A stretch of DNA of 64,000 bases from Sphagnum magellanicum (Eukaryota > Streptophyta > Sphagnopsida > Sphagnales > Sphagnaceae): contig CM038913.1 in assembly GCA_021904315.1 (NCBI GenBank), positions 2,479,958 to 2,543,957 of the forward strand. Reading direction: 5' to 3'. Below the pieces are notes generated by a model, which was given only the letters and a program-made list of their open reading frames with translations, ran no database searches and was not told where the DNA came from. How positions within the stretch are numbered: the first letter of the stretch is position 1; the number at the start of each line of letters is the position of its first letter. Below, piece after piece: positions 12,190 to 22,984 of the stretch. The translations under genes and the position numbers were made by a program.

Positions 12190-12545
12190 TGAACTTTAAT
12201 CTTGTCATTTGGGCAAAATTGTAATAAGATATCAAAATTCAAAGATGATGTTTTGATGTTTGAAATCAAATAGGTTAAATAAAATGCACAATATTATTTT
12301 TTCATAACAAGTGGGGTGGCTTGGTGGTAAAAGAATTGATTTTCATCCTTAGGGTTCAAGGATCAATCTTCATGAATGGCATGGGTTGTGATCAACATTG
12401 GAATGTTAATTGAATATTCTTTACTTACATAACTAACATAGGTTAGGTGCCTACCACGAGACCTTAAGTAAGCACAATAAAGGGCCTACCTATCAACCTA
12501 AATTAACTTAAAAAACCTAGCCTATGTAATGACACATGTCAACAT
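12190..12545 (+). repeat. SINE-like tRNA-related repeat, copy B
   Basis: The best copy: box-A-like TGGCTTGGTGG at 12317-12327 and box-B-like GGTTCAAGGAT at 12353-12363, about 25 bp apart. The 5' side shares ATTTGGGCAAAATTGTAATA with the other copies. The tail runs through a TAGGTTAGGT-type stretch to AATGACACATGT. It is probably transcribed, if at all, by RNA polymerase III. Confidence 0.6.
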
Positions 12546-13614
12546 GGTATAAATTGAATTTAATGAAATTAATAATTATATATATTTATTATTTTATTAT
12601 TTAAATAATAAATATTTTTAAATATAAATAATGCAACTATCTTTTTTAATTGTAAATATAGTCATATATTTGCAAATTCCTTGTAGTGAATGTGCCTCCA
12701 TATTAAACAAAAGTATTTCCACGACATCCCTCTTCAATGGGTACCACCAATACTAGTTATAGTCTAAATCAACGATGGTTATGGAACCATCCATCTTCTG
12801 AGATAAAGTTCCCAAAGTTATCAACCAATTTGTTCAATGCCCATGGGAGCAAAATCCCCCTTGTGAAAACTTAAGCAAGTCTAATGAAGCCATGGGGAGA
12901 CAAAACATTCCAAATTTGGATGTTGTGGTTGAAATGGCATCATATGATCCATTTGAAATGAGAACACAACAAGGGGCGCACACAAAAGGGGCAAATACAT
13001 TGAGGCCAACTCAATATTCTAGGGAAGTGAACTTAACGGCCGAAATTGTACAACATGTTCTTGAAATATTACAATGGGAAATGGCTTCAATGCATGCTTA
13101 ATTTAATGAACTAAGAATGGAGTGCAATTTGTTGTTTGAACAATTGGCCAAGATGTAAAAATGGGTTGAAATTTTAGAACAAGAAGTTCCCCTTAAATAA
13201 AAAACATTATTAGAAATAAAACAAGGGCACAAGAGGTGGAAAAAAACCTTTAAATTTCATGGAGGATGTCAAACGCTACAAGCAAACTCACCCAAGTTTC
13301 TAAAAAAGCAAGGGAATTCTTGTGACCCTTCACTAAAAATGGGGATTAGTCCTTATTTGTTGCAACCCATTCAAACCAAAAGGAGTATGGTGGTTGAGCA
13401 TTTGCCAACACATGTACCATTCATAATGTTTAACAACATTAATAGTGAGAAAAACGAGATGTTTGTAATGTGAGGCCTTATTCCATTAGTGTTTGTATGA
13501 ATAATTTAACCTTTAAGCTATCATGTTTAAACATTGAAAATATAATAATATAACACACCTAATCGGTCACAAACTTCAAGAACAAACATGAATTAGATTT
13601 GATAGGTGAACATG

Positions 13615-13626
13615 CACTACTACAAA
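13615..13626 (+). mobile_element. CACTA-type terminal motif
   Basis: CACTACTACAAA followed by AGTGGGGTCC, with several TTCACTAT words in the next 150 bp that look like subterminal repeats. More TTCACTA words occur at 14740-14830, so a non-autonomous element of about 1.2 kb is possible, but its right terminus is not clear. Confidence 0.45.
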
Positions 13627-13814
13627 AGTGGGGTCCAATTCATTAACTTAAATCACTATAAGACTTTAAAAGTGAAACAAATTCATTGCATTTTAATGAT
13701 TTCACCTTAATTAAACTATTTCACTATAATATCACTATGTAAACATTGTGTTTCACTATTAGTTTACATAATTCATTATTATTTATTATAATAAGTAGGT
13801 TTTTTAAATGTTGT

Positions 13815-14140
13815 TTTAAATAACAACCACCAATAACCATATATTAAAATTGCCAAAAATAATCTAAAATGAAATAATCTATAATAAACAAAAGTAACTT
13901 AAGGTGCAATAGCCTACAATAACCTACAATTGCCAATGATAGCATAAGGTGAAATAACCTTTAATAGCCAAAAGTAACCAACAATAATTTCACATCGTTG
14001 AAAATAGCTTAAGATGAAATAACTTAGAATAGCCAAAAATACTAAAAGTAATTGAGAATAACCATAAATAATGTAAGGTGAAATAATTTAGATTAATGAA
14101 AAGTAGCCCTTTAATAACTAAAAGTAACATAGCATAAGTA
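13815..14140. repeat. Degenerate tandem array
   Basis: About six imperfect units built from words such as AAGGTGAAATAACCT, AATAGCCAAAAGTAACC and CAATAACC recur every 50-60 bp. It lies just right of the CACTA-like end and may be part of that element. Confidence 0.6.
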
Positions 14141-14304
14141 GTATTATTATATTAGCAAAAAAAAATCCATTTATTAAACATTTTATTTTTCAAAAAAATG
14201 GTCATTGAAATGTTATTGATATTCAAAAAAAATTTGTTTAAATGATTTTACACTTTCAAAAGAAATAAATGTAATTGTGTACATTATTGAATTTGTTTAA
14301 AAAG

Positions 14305-14612
14305 TAAACTCAAATCATTTCATTTGGACAAAATTTCAATAAGATATGAATTTTCAAAGTTTACGTTTTTATAATGTTTAAAATGAAATATTTGATAAAT
14401 AAAATGCAATGTGAGGTGACTTGATGGTAAAAGTTTTTGCCTCCATTTTAAAGGTTTAAGGATGAAATTTCACAAGTGGTGTGCGCATCGTCAATAATGA
14501 TAAATTGATTGAATATTCTTTTATTCAATTCTTTAAAATATGTGTTTAGGTTGATTACGTGATTTATGTACCTAGGTTAAATTTTTTAACCTAGCCTAAT
14601 TAATGACACATG
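14305..14612 (+). repeat. SINE-like tRNA-related repeat, copy C
   Basis: Box-A-like TGACTTGATGG at 14417-14427 and box-B-like GGTTTAAGGAT at 14453-14463 keep the same spacing as copy B. The tail again ends with AATGACACATGT. It is more decayed than copy B. Confidence 0.55.
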
Positions 14613-15612
14613 TTAATAACTCATAGGCTAAAAATCATGAAATTATCAATAATTTAAATTTAATTAATTTACATGTTGCATAATTAATTAACTAACAAGT
14701 GATTGGCTTGGTAAGTTTGTATTTCACTTGAAAATAACTTTATTTCACTAGGTACTAGTGAACTAATTCACTATCTATAACAACTAATTATAATTCACTA
14801 TGGATTGACCAATTTCACCATGGTAAAAATGTCTAAATTTAGTCAAAATCTAATGAAACCCAAAATAAACTAAGATACATTTTGATGTAATGATGTCACT
14901 TCCAAAAAACATTAAATACAAAATAATTAAATATAAAATCATAAAAAATGATTACAATTGCCTTAAATATGAAAATGTGTTTTAGAATTTTCTACTTTCA
15001 TATTTTGAATATTGACAAATTTGGCTAAATATATTGATGGATGATTTTCATTGAACAACATCATAAAATTGGAGGGAAAAAAAAAGAAAAAAAAAGCCCA
15101 CTACATTTTAAATAGACACAATATTAAGAGCTAAAAAGCCAAATTTTAAAAAGAAATAGAAATTTGTATCAAGAGAAGATTTTATAACATGTCCTTAAAT
15201 GTGGATAAAAATATAACCTTAGGACTTAGGTACCCTATTGTAGGTATTAAACACTCAAGGCCACTTTAGATGAAGGTCTAGGGTCCAATGAAATAGAGCA
15301 ATCCTATTAGCTGAGGGCCATAAATTGAACCCATGGCCTTTTAGACGTGGGCCCAAGACCAAAAAGTGGCAAATCAAGGCTAAACCTACATGGCACTATT
15401 TTGGAGGGAAGATCAATACGTTAGGACCAAAAGAAAGAGCTCAAAGGAGGGAGAGTTCATGATTTGGAGAACCAAGAGACGAGCTAGGGTCCAAGGCAGG
15501 GTCCGACTCAAGGATTCAATTCGCTTCAAATGAGTCCGAATTGGTTCCTAGGAATTTGAACTCGGGAGCCGCAATCTAAAGTGGTGCCTCAATGAGAGCC
15601 TTGCAAATTGAA

Positions 15613-16742
15613 TCAGGGCGCTGCCTGACTCCAAAATGAAGGGAGAGCTGCCTGTAAGTAGCCGAGCTCTTGAGCGTTTATTCCCAAAGACGCCTCAAGC
15701 ACTGCAGAGGAGATCTTGGTCTCCAGCAGCTGGTTTGCTGTAACCAAGAATCCAGGGGACTGGGAGTTGAGGCTGTTGAAGGTCACTGCAGGCCCAGTAC
15801 CCACGTTGATTTGGAAGTGTACAGTGGCCCTGGGGAAGATGTAGAGATCTCCCTGTTGCAGTACTTCTGCGTATAGCACATTGTCGTAGCTGACGAAGCC
15901 TGTGTAGATGGAGCCTTGCACTACGAACAAAGTCTCGGTGGCTAAAGGATGGAAGTGTGGAGGAATGACGCCGCCTACACCGAAATCAAGTCGTACATGA
16001 GAGATCCCTTGTGTGTTCAGTGCTGGGTACTGGTGTACATCTCCAATGTTTGCGATCGCGTTAGTACCTGTGATGGAGACATTCGCTGAAATTCCAAATA
16101 ACGAGCAGAGTTAGGATTCATGGTCTTGAATGCTAAATAATTGCAATACATAAGTGAGTGGGTCTTGCGATTGATCATTATCCAACTTGTGCAGTTTGTC
16201 GAGAAAGTCTTTTGTGTAATGAGAGGTCCGAATGTGCAGACTTCCTCACAGACATTCTAGTGTCAAGTGATTGAGCCAGGGAGCTAGTAACATCGACGGT
16301 GTTTTTCCATTTGGTATAGAACGCGACACTATTGCATGGCAGCTGGCCTGTTCGATCGACTAATTACACAACAAAGCATGTGGGCGAGATTTTTGACAAG
16401 CTTATTATTAGCATAATATTTATACCCATTTCGCAAAAGTTCAAGGTTTAGGATCGAACCAGCTTTACGGAATCCCGTGAAGAGGAAGTCTTTAGAAGTA
16501 ACATTTGCACGGTCTTTGCAAGGGAATCCGTTGACACGTGGAGCACTGGGGGACAAATCTGCCACACAGAAGTCCTGTAAAGGATCTGCATCCGCGGCTT
16601 GCACCATCTGAAGAGGAGCAGCGACTAGTAGCAGCGCTGTGCAACAGGCAAATACAATAATCACCCTCCATTGAGCTTGACTAGCCTGACGTTTACTGCA
16701 GCTTCCGGCAGTTGTGTACAAGTTCATGATGGCTACGTCCAT
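15613..16742 (-). CDS. Germin-like protein
   Basis: A secreted cupin of the plant germin-like family: manganese-binding extracellular proteins, some with superoxide dismutase or oxalate oxidase activity. Two exons: about 16460-16742 and 15613-16085, together about 251 residues. Two donor sites (exon end 16460 or 16469) both keep the frame. Start chosen at 16742 (MDVAIMNLY). A hydrophobic signal (VIIVFACCTALLLVAAPL) is followed by the mature N-terminus DPLQDFCVADL and GFPCKD, holding the two conserved cysteines. Germin box 1 is present (PPHFHPLATETLFVVQG: two His and Glu metal ligands) and box 2 as GDLYIFPRATVHFQIN, with the third His; the usual Gly of box 2 is Ala. The frame is open and looks functional. 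The enzyme activity cannot be inferred. Confidence 0.88.
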
Positions 16743-16762
16743 TCTGCAAAAACCTACACCAG

Positions 16763-16840
16763 AACCTAGTGTTGTGTTCACTGGAAAAAAACCCAGAAAA
16801 AAACCTAGTGTTGTGTTCACTAGGAAAAAACCTAGAACGA
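16763..16840. repeat. 39-bp tandem duplication in the germin-like 5' leader
   Basis: Two units beginning AACCTAGTGTTGTGTTCAC at 16763 and 16802. Because 39 is a multiple of three, it lengthens an upstream frame (start 16820) in phase with the gene, so an N-terminally extended protein is formally possible. I prefer the start at 16742 because the signal peptide follows it. Confidence 0.75.
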
Positions 16841-17094
16841 TATTTGAAGAGTCTGGTACAACTGCAAGTAGCTGGTTAGTAGTAATTAATTACTGAACAC
16901 TGCTACAAAGTAAGTAGTGGAGAATCTAATGTCGGTTTTGCAATAACTGTGAGGAACAAAGGAAGGATGAGAGGGAGCAGGGAGGACTAGACTAGAGCAA
17001 GGAAGGCAGTGAAAGTTGGGAACTTGGGTTGTATACTAATTGTTGTTGTATACTTGATAGTTGGAAATGACAATCCACCAAACAAATAAATGGG

Positions 17095-17102
17095 TTTTTA
17101 TA
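17095..17102 (-). promoter_or_regulatory. Candidate TATA box of the germin-like gene
   Basis: TATAAAAA on the minus strand about 355 bp upstream of the chosen start codon, inside otherwise mixed-composition sequence. Transcript start would then be near 17065. Position is plausible but unproven. Confidence 0.4.
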
Positions 17103-17254
17103 CCTGAAAAACACTTACTGTTAGACTAGAGTCAGCTGAGTCACTCACAAGAGCCTTCAATACTCACGCGTTCCAGTTTTGGTGGGTCGTGTACATGTTC
17201 TAACTTCTTGGAAATAACAGTCGACAAGATGTTTTGACCACGCTTCCCGGGCAC

Positions 17255-17750
17255 CGTGTTTGCAAAGTGGCAATCGTCTATAGGAAGATGTTTACAAAGT
17301 GATCATCGTCCCTAGGAAGATTTAGCCAAATATGGCTATAAAAAACCAATCTTTAATTGTCCTTTTTATATTTTTGGCTGCACACTGAAAACCAAATATA
17401 AAAATCTGGCAATCTTTATTAATTTTTCCCATCACTTTTGGTGGTTAAAACCTCCGAAATCACTTCATTTTTTAATCTTGAGTTTTTCTTTTTGGTGAAC
17501 TTTCGCCAATAAAAAAAAGGCTGCTGCACACCAGTGTTTTTTTTTTCTTTTCTTTTTTTTTTCCACATTTTTTGTGATGTAGCTGAAGTGGCAATCATCT
17601 GGATAAGACATTTTAGTGTTGAATTTGGCTATAATTCAACATTAATAATTATACTGGTGTAGAGCAGTGTTCTTTTTATTTTTTCAAATCTCTCATGTTG
17701 CAACAGAAGTGGTGATCAGCCACAAGAGGATTTAGCCAAATCTGGCTACA
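17255..17750. repeat. Dispersed short repeats upstream of the germin-like gene
   Basis: Three or four degenerate copies of a motif containing AGTGGCAATCATCT and ATTTAGCCAAATATGGCTA recur at about 17327, 17620 and 17728. TAGCCAAATNTGGCTA is itself nearly palindromic. No gene is seen in this stretch. Confidence 0.5.
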
Positions 17751-18774
17751 AAAATAATAGAGAAATAAAAAATTTAAGAATCCAACACATGTTGATGTAC
17801 CTCTAGAACCTATTAGCTAAATATGAGAATTTCAAAAGAAGAAAGTTAAAAACTTGCCCAAATCCTTCAAAAGTCTTGATGAGTTTGTAACTTTCTTCCT
17901 CAAAATGCGGGGATTCTTTTTGAAAATTTCCCAAAAAAATCCTTGACCATGTTGCTTGCAACTTTGTTTTTAATAACAAAATGATGAATTTTTGCAACCA
18001 ATTAAATCACTCATGTGCAGTGGTCAAACTTCTTGTCAACTAATGTTTCCTGGAGTGCTACTTGTAAATGCGGCTATAGATCAGGACTTAAGGGTCACTC
18101 CTCAATATGAGGGTCCAAACTTCAAAGTCTTTCACTTTGTGGCCAAACTTTAGTCCAAGAGGGGACTACATGATAGTATGGTGTACATATAGCCTCGGGG
18201 AGGGGACGTTTCACCATTGGATAGAATGGACAAATGTGTAGTGAGTGGATAGAAGGTAATGTTACTATAGGACAAATCAATGGCAACATAAGGTTGAATG
18301 ATTAGGACTAGGTAGTGGACAATTTGAATTGATGTTCATGATGCGAAACTAGGAAGGATTACTTGGAGTTTTGGGTTGATGAGGATTAGGAAGTTGAGTA
18401 GTTTTTTTTAATGATGAAGAATAGCTCATGAGAGAAGTTGGAAGAAGATTTTGGTGCAGAAGAACATTGTGTTTCTTTGTATTTGTTTTTTATTTCTTAT
18501 TTTCAATTCCATATGGTTTTAATTTTTTTTATAGATTATTACAGATGTAATATTGGTGTGTATATGGATTTTGAAATAGTACATTTTGTTGAGTTTTACG
18601 TTTTGATTTTTTTTAGTTTGATATTATTATAGATCTTGAATATATGGAGAATAATATGTTGAAGAATATAATTAAGGAATAAAATAATGTCAAAAGATTA
18701 ACATTTACCATACACCATCAAAGGTGTTTATTTTTGTCAAGTTTTTTTATTTCACACATTCAATTCACATCATT

Positions 18775-19240
18775 AAACATAGTGGTTAAACCTAATGATT
18801 AAAATTAGGCTAGACTTATGGTTAAACCTAATGATTAAACCTAATGACTAAAATTAGGTTAAACCTAATGGTTTAATCTAGTGGCTAAACTTAATGATTA
18901 AATCTAGTGGTTAAACCTAATTGATAAATCTAATGGCTAAACTTTATAGTTAAAATTTGGCCAAACCTAATGATTAAACCTTTACTAAATATATATTTTA
19001 AACATAATGACTAAACTTTGGTTAAATATAATGATTAAATTTAGGCTAAACTTAGTTGTTAAATATACTGGTTAAACATAGTGATTAAACTATACCTAAA
19101 CTATACTTAAGTTATACCTAATGGTTAAATTTTAAGCTAAACCTAATGGCCAAATTTTTAATGATTCAACTTAGGTTAAATTTAATGGCTAAATTTAATG
19201 ACAAAACTTAAACTAAACCTAATGATTAAAATTTGGCTAA
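18775..19240. repeat. Degenerate minisatellite of TAAACCTAATGAT words
   Basis: More than twenty imperfect units around TAAACCTAATGATTAAA and its variants (AATGGCTAAAC, AGTGGTTAAAC) fill this block. The period is not fixed, roughly 12-17 bp. Confidence 0.8.
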
Positions 19241-19243
19241 ACT

Positions 19244-19405
19244 TAGATAGGTAAGTGAATGGGTAGGTAAGTAAGTTGTGCAAAAGTGAAAAAATATAAG
19301 TAGGTAGGTAAATAAGTAGGTAGGTAAGTAATAGGTAGGTGGGTGTGTGGGTAATAGGGAGGTAAGTAGCTAGTTAGATAAATAGGTTGGTGAATAGGTA
19401 GGAGT
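19244..19405. repeat. GTAG/TAGG tetranucleotide-rich block
   Basis: Repeated GTAGGTAAGTA and TAGGTAGG words in a purine-rich strand, directly after the previous array. Confidence 0.8.
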
Positions 19406-19450
19406 TAGATACATAAGCTAGCAATCCATGTCACATTTGATTAAAAAACA

Positions 19451-19610
19451 TTGGCCATTTTGACTAAATGATTTGCTCAACTAAATAACATTGGCCATTT
19501 TAACTAAATGGCTTGCTCAACTAAATAACATTGGCCATTTTGACTAAATGGTCTACTTGATTAAATAATATTGGCCATTTTAACTAAATGTTCCATTTGA
19601 CTAAAAACTG
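19451..19610. repeat. 40-bp tandem repeat, four units
   Basis: Units start with TTGGCCATTTTGACTAAATG at 19451, 19491, 19531 and 19571, an exact 40-bp period with a few substitutions. A further single copy of the core sits near 20272. Confidence 0.88.
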
Positions 19611-22514
19611 TTGGGTGAAAATATAGTAAAAGAAAGCAAGGCCAACAAGGTAAAAGTTTTTTATCGAGGATTACACATGACAAATGTCATTTATGTGTTG
19701 GTTTATAACTTTAAAATTTGTATTTTGGATATCTAATTTAACATTACTTGTTAGATATAATTACATTTTGATTAAAAATTGATTTTATATCATATATATT
19801 ATGCATTCATGCCCTTTATCACATAAATATGAACAATTTTTTGTTAAGGCCACATTTTTAAAATCCATCATTTTCAAGATCAAAAGCATGTTTGAATCAA
19901 ATGTGTTTAAATTGGTTATAAAAATAATTTTCATCAATTCAAGTCCTTTTGCCCTTCTAATCATCAATGTTAAAATCATTTCCAATTTTTAGAAGGAACG
20001 GTGCACATTTGGTAGAAAAAAAAAACATTTGAAAAAAATAAAAATTGTGCACTCTTGAGGTTTGAACTTTGAAAATGCAAAAACATTTTTGATTTGTGTG
20101 ACACTTTGAACAAGTAAATTTTTCAATTAATGGAAAATATTTCAAAAAAAATTTATGACAATCCAAACTATTATATTTTTTTTGTTATCTTTCAAACGTT
20201 AAAAAAAAAAAAAACACTTTTAAGGAGTGTCCATTCACTTGGGTGGCTCCTTTGATTGTGTTTTTACCCCATTGGCCATTTTGACTAAATTTGAACAACT
20301 TGACTAGATTATGTATCAAATAAATGAAATAGTCAAATTGATTTGTCAAAAATTATATGTGTCATTCAAGCCCTTAGCCTTTAGTCCAAATGTACATGCC
20401 CATTGGTGAAAAAGTACAAATTAGGATCAACTTGAACCTTTTAAAAAACCGTGATTTGTAATAGTGATTTCTTTAGTTTTTTGCTTCATATTCCCACCCA
20501 CAATCAATGATTTGACCACAAATACAATAGTTCATGGCATCCAAATGGTTTCCTACAAATGAATAGACATGTTGTCACCAACGACCTTGTATTGTCCAAA
20601 GCTCACCACCCATTACTTTCCTTGTGATGTAGTTGTTGGAATCTGGTACACCAAATTTGAAACATTGTTGTTCACATCATGTGCTACATCCTTATAAATA
20701 CGCAAAGAACCTAGTTGGAACCCAACATAACACACATTGAACATTGTTCAGAAATGATAGTTGTACCAAATTCATCTATTAAGATTTTTGGTTCAAATCA
20801 TATTTTAGCACAAAAGTGGCCATCATGTGGACATTTTCGTTGAAATTCAAAACAAGTTATGGGGAATATTTTTGAAATTTACATGCAAAACATCTTAGAA
20901 TCAAATGCAAGTTGTTATGAAGCTCGGGGTTGGCAAACATTGAATTTGGGGGAAAAAAAATTCCTTGGGGAAAAAAAGTTGAAGCTTAATGTCCAATTAT
21001 AATACAACCCTAGAAAAAATATATTGGGTACTAATTGATGAAAAAAATATTCACAACCCAAAATAATAATAATAATAATAATTGATTTATCTCAAATTTT
21101 AGTTTCAAGAACATCTCATAAGGGGAAACACCATGGCAAAATAAATCCAATTGTTGGGCTAATTGGTAAATAATTAATATCTAAAAAATGAAGAAAAAAA
21201 TATTGATGACATGCAAATTGTAAAAGAAGGGCCATAGTATGGAAGATCAATGTTTAATAGTTAACAAAACTCTAGACACAAGATAATTCTTTTATGGTGT
21301 GGGTAGTGGCTAAAGATAATGTTTAAGTGTAAGCAATTAATGCATTTTAGAAAAAATAATTCTAACCTTATAAGGTTTGAACAATTGTGTTTTGCTCATG
21401 CATTTGTAGATAATTAGATAAAAGTGGTGGCCCAAATTTCACATCATTTTTATGAAATAAAATAAATGAATGGAAAGAAAAGGAACAACAAAATGCTTTA
21501 ATATACCTTCAATTTGATCATCAAGGTATTCATAACATTATGTTGGGTAGGGACACTCCTTTTGGATTGAAGTACATTAATGGAGGAGGGAGAAGATGAA
21601 ATGGATAGAACCTAACAACAAGTAATTTTTGGATCTAATTGTATGAAAGCAAATTAACACAATCGTGAAACCCCTATTCATGGTAGAAGTAACCCAACAA
21701 CCAAGCTTCTAGTCCTTGTAAACTTAAATGAAATAAAAAAGAAAATGAAATTTAATTAGATTTATAATTTTTGGGGTTGGGAAAAATATATTGTTCATTA
21801 ATATACTTTTGAAAGTATATGCAATGCACATATATAAATGTGAACTAAATTAAGAATGATATGAATTGCAATATCTAGTAGAAGTGTATATCATAGTTAT
21901 GGTAAACTAACATGGCTTGGATCAATGAACATGTATCATGGGAATGTATGATCAATATTTCAGATGGCAATGCATCCCAAAATGTACCATAGGAATATCA
22001 AATGGTTATCAAAACAATATAAACTATTGTGATAATGTAGAAAAGAAGAAATGAACATCAAATTACAAATTTATCATGGTTAAATACCACGTTGAATTAT
22101 GGGAATGTTTCATGGATATGTCTCATGGCTATATATCATGGAAAAGTTTCATGGAAAAGTTCATGATGTACCATAGCCCATATATGTAGTTTGGAATTGG
22201 AATATGTTTATGTACAAGAAGATCAAGAATTATTGACTCAATGAGGAATATCAACAATGGAAAAATGTTGGGAATGAATGGTTATGTGAGGGTGTTAAGA
22301 AAAGGATATAGGACAGTAAGCATATAGGTAGGTTGATATACATATACAAGTCGAAATGACATAATAGACAAAACAATGTGACAAAGTAGGCAAATCAATA
22401 TGACAATATAGGCAAATCGGTATGGCAACATATTGTTATGACAACATAGTGTAGTAAATTTGTGGCAAGTCAATTTGCTAGAGAGTTAAGTAGTTATAAT
22501 TGTTTTGCAGGGAG
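19611..22514. other. AT-rich spacer and likely U3 of the second retroelement
   Basis: No gene seen. The left part holds short chance frames. From about 21900 rightwards, CATGG words and TATGACAATATAGGCAAATC words repeat, which suits the upstream part of an LTR. The left end of that LTR could not be placed. Confidence 0.45.
20455..20466 (-). mobile_element. CACTA-type terminal motif
   Basis: On the minus strand CACTATTACAAATCACGG, one change from the consensus of the other ends in the first 12 bases. The flanking block resembles that at 7467-7486. Confidence 0.45.
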
Positions 22515-22876
22515 TATAAAAACACATTTCAACTGACTTGAAAGGATTGGATGGATGTCTTTATGATTATCTACTAAGGAAAGGAAGAGAAAGCAAGGAA
22601 AGGAGTGATGAGAGGAAGGAAAGGAGAAAAAAATTGTAGAGCTTTGTGATTTATGGAATTATAAAAGATGTTTTTTCTTCCATTCTTTGTGTGTTAGCAT
22701 TGTATGTGGATTTAATTGAATGAATATCTAGACTTAGAAAGGATTGAATGTTGTCCTAGTTAGTTAGTTTACATGGTATTCATTTTAATGGAGTAGGACA
22801 AGGACCTAGTAATGATATATAGAAATTTAATTCATGGAATATCAAAATTAACACCTACAAAATTATATCACCAACA
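22515..22876 (+). mobile_element. 3' portion of the second element's 5' LTR
   Basis: A TATA core (TATAAAAAC at 22515-22523) is followed by a leader-like stretch ending CACCAACA, after which a primer-binding-like site begins. The start of the LTR lies further left and is not resolved. Confidence 0.5.
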
Positions 22877-22877
22877 T

Positions 22878-22895
22878 TTGGTGATTGTGTTGGGG
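22878..22895 (+). mobile_element. Candidate primer-binding site of the second element
   Basis: TGGTGATTGTGTTGGGG resembles the TGGCGAC...TGGGG class of plant Ty3/gypsy primer sites, with decay. It lies two bases after the LTR end and about 90 bp before the first gag-like frame. Confidence 0.5.
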
Positions 22896-22984
22896 ATAAT
22901 TCAATTCGTTGTTGGAGAAATTGCAAGATTCAAAATGTAATTTCTCCAAATTCATGTGAAATTTTATACATTATAATTAAGTTA

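Larger units (their letters stand above)
6743..15612. other. AT-rich gene desert with decayed repeats
   Basis: I see no host gene in this 8.9-kb stretch. It is strongly AT-rich, has only short chance open frames, and carries (TA)n runs near 7846 and 8900. Recognisable pieces are the CACTA-like ends, three SINE-like copies and a tandem array, each listed separately. A 69-codon frame at 12892-13101 has normal-looking residue use (many Glu, Gln, Met) and may be a remnant of an element protein, but I cannot name it. Confidence 0.6.

Noticed and set aside
16743-16820. Upstream start of the germin-like frame at 16820
   Set aside because: The extension is made by the 39-bp duplication, and the signal peptide follows the start at 16742.
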